A stretch of 50,469 nucleotides of DNA from a virus. Below are positions 47,159 to 50,469 of the stretch, piece after piece. The stretch's first letter is position 1, and each line of letters starts with the position of its first letter. A program made the translations under genes and the position numbers. The stretch spans positions 1 to 50,469 of IMG/VR virus record IMGVR_UViG_3300030406_000364. One strand, 5' to 3'. The notes under the pieces are model-generated. The model was not told the DNA's origin, made no database searches, and was given only the letters and a program-made list of their open reading frames with translations.

Positions 47159-49708
47159 CTATCTTGCTGTTGCATATTTAAATGGATTATGTGCCATTGC
47201 TAAATATACTATTCCATCTGAATTAGTTGAGTTTGCGTTTGAATTTGAGGTGCGAATTTTTACCCCATTACTTAAAAAATCTACGTGCCTGTTTGAATTA
47301 TCTACTATGGCAGAATTATCATGCATAGATAATGTTTTTGATATAGGATTATATGGTCCATTTTTTGAATCCCAAACTAATGGATCATCTCCTGAAGAAA
47401 CATGTTTAATAACAAAAAGTGCAGGTTTAAATCCTAAATAAATAAATGTACCATCTGCATCACCATTTCCAACGTATTTTCCTGATTTAATATATCCTTC
47501 ACAATCTGCCCAACAATAAGCAAGATAAGTTCTACCACTATGATTTACTTCATTGTTATCTCCTAAATATACAAGACTACTTGAAGGAGTTGTATCTTGC
47601 CATACCACAGCATCTTGAAATGCAGTATTAGTAGCTAGATTTCCATATAATTCATTACCAGCACCTTTTGCATAAGTAGCCCAACTATTAGAACCATTAC
47701 GTTGTTTAACTACAACAAATGTTGGAACAGCACTTAATCCATGTCCTATAGTACCAGTTCCACCTGCACCACTATAAGTAGATATACTAAAGTGTCCACT
47801 TGGATCTACTTGCTGTGTTACACTTACTGAACCTGTAGAATTAGTAGATGTTGTTCCACCATTTAATCTCCAGTTCCACATTTGTTGTGTATGAGTACCA
47901 GAATTAAACCACGTACCACCAGTTAAAGTAAACTCTGAACCACTTTGAGCTTTAAAATTATATTGTGGAAGAGTATCTTCTTCATCATCAACATCTAATT
48001 TCATATATAAATTATTAGAACTAGCACCAAAATATCCTCTAGTTGTGTCTAAAGTATACCAGTTCTGACCTTGAACTGTTGATCTTGCCCAAGAATAATC
48101 TATTTGAAAACTTGTATCTATAGTTCTTTCTGAACCATTACCTGTGTATTGTAACATACCAAATAATTTTTGTGGATAATTGTCATCAGTTTGTGCAGGA
48201 TCAATTTCATCTACTACAGATAAATTTGCTGTGCATATTGCTAAATATCCAGATGGTACAGCACTAAAGAAATTACCATGACCATTAGCATCACTATTAT
48301 TACCTGCTGTTTTTACATTAGCAAATGTACCTTCTTGTCCAAAATTCATAATTATTATTGGTTGACTTCCACCAGTTGGTGCTGCTAAAGGAACCATACC
48401 AGACAAAAATTCACTAGCTGGTGTCCATGTTGCACCTGCTCCAGTTCTACTAGCACCTGAAGTAGGATCACCTTGAGAACCTCCACTTATTGTTTGGAAT
48501 GTTCCATTTTTACTAACATAAAAAGCACCATTATCCATATCTACAGCAATACCCATAACATCATTATTAGAACCTCTTGAGCCACTATAAGCTCCTGTTT
48601 CAGACCCACTTTTTCTAACTGTATTAGTATTATTAAGATATTGAATAGAACCAGTATCATTATAATTACCACCATTCATAGTATATGTATCAGGATCAAT
48701 AATACCTGCTGCTGGAGAATAACTACTTGAACCTCCACCACCAGTTATTACATATTCAAAATACCATTTACCAGATGCAGGTGTTTTAATTGTGCATGGA
48801 CATTGCCCATCTGTACTACCACTATATTCAATTTGCAAATTACCTTTAGATATAACTCCATACTTTGCATCTGAAGTTTGATCTCCTCTATATATTGGAT
48901 TTATAGTACAAAAATTATTAGTTGGAGTATCAGTTGTTTGATCAAATGATGATATATTGCCTACTGTAAGATCATTATTATTACCAGAACTGTCATTACC
49001 TAAATCACTACTAGACTCATATTTAAGATAAAAACCATTATTACCAAATGAAAGTCCACTTGGATCTTTTGGAATCCATACTCCATTTTTTTCTTCTCCA
49101 AAATCAGAAGCTGCATAACCTGTTCCATCTACAAATATTGTTTCAGCAAAATAAGCTTCATTAGATGTGCCACTACCCCAAGTAACTTGTCTGTTTAGAT
49201 AAAAACTTCCTTGGTCAGAATTACTATTTTGATTTTGTGACATACTTGTATAACCAGTATCAGAAAAAGATTGTGATACTCCATTAACATATAATTTTAC
49301 TCTATTTGCTGCTGTACTTTGTGTACTATCATAAGTAAATACTAAATGATACCAAGCACTTGGATCACGAAAAGCAGCAGAAGTTCTAAAAGAATAACTA
49401 CCATTATTACCTACATAGCCATAAAATGTTGCATTACCTGAATTATAAGTATAACGTAAATTTTCTAAAGTTCCAGAACCAATACTAAATACAAAACCTT
49501 CTCCATTTGTCCAATCACAATGTTTAAACCATGTAGAAAAAGTATATTTATCTACATTAGTAGCTGTACTCATACTTACATACATGTGGGAATTAGAACT
49601 ATCTTGAAATCTACAACTATTAGCTATTTGATGATCATAAAAATCAGCACCACCTGCACTTGCTGCTGCTGCTGCTGCTCCCATTAAATTATTTTGAAAT
49701 ACACCCAT
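47159..49708 (-). CDS. large tail fibre with LamG, SPRY-like and DUF7483 domains
   Basis: An 849-residue protein. After a Gly/Ala start (GAAAAAASAGG), a LamG/concanavalin domain covers about 30-215 (KYTFSTWFKHCDW, AWYHLVFTYDSTQ, VKLYVNGVSQS). An SPRY-like domain spans about 300-450 (GKWYFEYVITGG, GIAVDMDNGAFYVSKNGTF). The C-terminal region (about 660-849: GHGLSAVPTFVVVKQRNGS, GYIKSGKYVGNG, GIVYLAMAHNPF) resembles DUF7483, known from pelagiphage fibres. All are carbohydrate- or protein-binding modules, so this is probably a receptor-binding protein. Confidence 0.7.
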   Translation of the reverse strand: MGVFQNNLMGAAAAAASAGGADFYDHQIANSCRFQDSSNSHMYVSMSTATNVDKYTFSTWFKHCDWTNGEGFVFSIGSGTLENLRYTYNSGNATFYGYVGNNGSYSFRTSAAFRDPSAWYHLVFTYDSTQSTAANRVKLYVNGVSQSFSDTGYTSMSQNQNSNSDQGSFYLNRQVTWGSGTSNEAYFAETIFVDGTGYAASDFGEEKNGVWIPKDPSGLSFGNNGFYLKYESSSDLGNDSSGNNNDLTVGNISSFDQTTDTPTNNFCTINPIYRGDQTSDAKYGVISKGNLQIEYSGSTDGQCPCTIKTPASGKWYFEYVITGGGGSSSYSPAAGIIDPDTYTMNGGNYNDTGSIQYLNNTNTVRKSGSETGAYSGSRGSNNDVMGIAVDMDNGAFYVSKNGTFQTISGGSQGDPTSGASRTGAGATWTPASEFLSGMVPLAAPTGGSQPIIIMNFGQEGTFANVKTAGNNSDANGHGNFFSAVPSGYLAICTANLSVVDEIDPAQTDDNYPQKLFGMLQYTGNGSERTIDTSFQIDYSWARSTVQGQNWYTLDTTRGYFGASSNNLYMKLDVDDEEDTLPQYNFKAQSGSEFTLTGGTWFNSGTHTQQMWNWRLNGGTTSTNSTGSVSVTQQVDPSGHFSISTYSGAGGTGTIGHGLSAVPTFVVVKQRNGSNSWATYAKGAGNELYGNLATNTAFQDAVVWQDTTPSSSLVYLGDNNEVNHSGRTYLAYCWADCEGYIKSGKYVGNGDADGTFIYLGFKPALFVIKHVSSGDDPLVWDSKNGPYNPISKTLSMHDNSAIVDNSNRHVDFLSNGVKIRTSNSNANSTNSDGIVYLAMAHNPFKYATAR

Positions 49709-50469
49709 TATGCATACGCCTGTGAAATTATCATTTGAATATCTCCACCTACTCCATCACTTGAAGCAGATACTACTATGTAATCTAATCTGTCTACAGC
49801 ACCATTAGCTGTTGACATGGTTGGATCTGTACCACCTATAAACTTGAAGTCTGCATGATAAGCCATTGTACCACTTCCTCCACTCTGTGTCAAGAAAATA
49901 CTTCCTGTTTGTCCATCACGACAACCTATTGGTTGTGCTAATGTATGAGCTGCTGTAACTGTTGTACTAAAGTTTTGACATGCACCAAAGTTTAATGATA
50001 CAGATGTTACACCATTAATAGCTGTTGCACATACAACTGCTGCAGCACTTTTAGTTAATTGTAATTGACCTTCTAAACTTGTATTACCTGATACTCTTAC
50101 AGTACCTAAAAATCCTGAATTACCAGTTATTGTTGTAGTACCTGTTATTTTAGCAGTACCACCTACTGATGCATTACTATTAACATCAAGTGTACTTCCT
50201 AAAGATACAGCACCTGCAATAGTTACATGTCCACCTACATTTATATCACCACTTACAGATACATCACCATCAAAGGTTGCATTACCTGTTATAACTGCAG
50301 TACCTCCTAATGATGTATTACCTGCAACATCTAATGTTCCACCTACTGTAGTATTACCACTTACTCTAACTGTTCCTAAGAAACCTGCTGCTCCACTTAC
50401 TGTAGCTGTACTTAAAAGATTAACTGCACCACCAACTGATACTGCTCCTCCTATAGAAGCTGCTCCTGC
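49708..50469 (-). CDS. tail fibre protein, C-terminal part (cut by window edge)
   Basis: An open frame runs in from the right edge and ends at 49708, giving 253 residues and no start in the window. The visible N-terminal 130 residues are short repeats such as GGTLDVAGNTSLGGTA and FLGTVRVSGNT, typical of triple beta-helix fibre shafts. The last 110 residues form a beta domain (LAQPIGCRDGQTGSIFLTQS, then FKFIGGTDPTMST) that resembles the C-terminus of the fibre at 45253. An internal TTG at 49893 would give 61 residues but breaks the repeats. Confidence 0.65.
   Translation of the reverse strand, partial: AGAASIGGAVSVGGAVNLLSTATVSGAAGFLGTVRVSGNTTVGGTLDVAGNTSLGGTAVITGNATFDGDVSVSGDINVGGHVTIAGAVSLGSTLDVNSNASVGGTAKITGTTTITGNSGFLGTVRVSGNTSLEGQLQLTKSAAAVVCATAINGVTSVSLNFGACQNFSTTVTAAHTLAQPIGCRDGQTGSIFLTQSGGSGTMAYHADFKFIGGTDPTMSTANGAVDRLDYIVVSASSDGVGGDIQMIISQAYA

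Noticed and set aside
1-50469. Terminal direct repeats or circular overlap between the window ends
   Set aside because: The first and last bases show no shared run that I can see, and both ends cut genes (capsid and fibre), so the window seems an arbitrary slice.
1-50469. CRISPR array, tRNA, tmRNA or integrase/att site
   Set aside because: No regular repeat-spacer pattern, no tRNA-like cloverleaf or T-loop sequence in the gaps, and no recombinase motif in any translated frame.

Overview
The window is part of the genome of an AT-rich, tailed, lytic bacteriophage. The replication genes, a P22-like stabilisation protein, pelagiphage-type fibre domains (LamG, SPRY, DUF7483) and the capsid type suggest a marine podovirus-like phage of an alphaproteobacterium such as SAR11 or SAR116; the host is inferred, not shown. 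No integrase, repressor, tRNA, CRISPR array or phage RNA polymerase is visible. Many sigma70-like promoters suggest that host RNA polymerase transcribes the genome. Both ends cut through minus-strand genes (major capsid protein on the left, a tail fibre on the right), so the genome is longer than the window.

Layout. (1) 1-7972, minus strand: DNA packaging and head genes, transcribed TerL, two small proteins, portal, a 68-aa protein, a PqqA-like peptide, a 64-aa protein, a GroES-like co-chaperonin, scaffold, two head-associated proteins, major capsid protein (cut). (2) 7973-8535, non-coding: a near-consensus minus-strand promoter for the packaging arm, a run of hairpins with three ATTAGGCA repeats, and the first copies of an AT-rich stem-loop family. 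(3) 8536-30262, plus strand: early and middle genes. A block of about 25 small, mostly acidic unknown proteins is followed by primase-helicase, family A DNA polymerase, a PD-(D/E)XK nuclease joined in frame to a likely ssDNA-binding protein, a Cas4/RecB-like exonuclease, a GIY-YIG protein, DUF3310, a B12-dependent ribonucleotide reductase, DUF1289 and Hsp20. Then come two glycosyltransferase-type proteins, a methyltransferase, a cluster of small membrane or exported proteins, and a terminase small subunit. (4) 30269-50469, minus strand: fibres, fibre chaperone, stabilisation protein, three very large internal-virion or ejection-type proteins, a small membrane protein, a P5/lysozyme-like protein, an IscA-type Fe-S carrier and several exported proteins.

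How it works together. Genes are packed tightly, with ATGA and TAATG junctions implying translational coupling. The first plus-strand genes sit behind stem-loops that carry paired ATATGAAT boxes and usually overlap a TTGACA element. Two highly needed proteins, the putative SSB and Hsp20, each have a near-identical extended -10 promoter before them and a hairpin after them, as if expressed separately from the long operon. The minus-strand arm uses promoters sharing the 11-mer TAGTGTATAAT or a close variant.

The most unusual items are a 24-residue peptide at 3152-3226 matching the coenzyme PQQ precursor PqqA, embedded in the head operon without any other pqq gene in view; the stem-loop family and hairpin array around 8.1-10.6 kb; the nuclease-SSB in-frame ORF; and a 771-aa glycosyltransferase / methyltransferase-like / DUF115 fusion.
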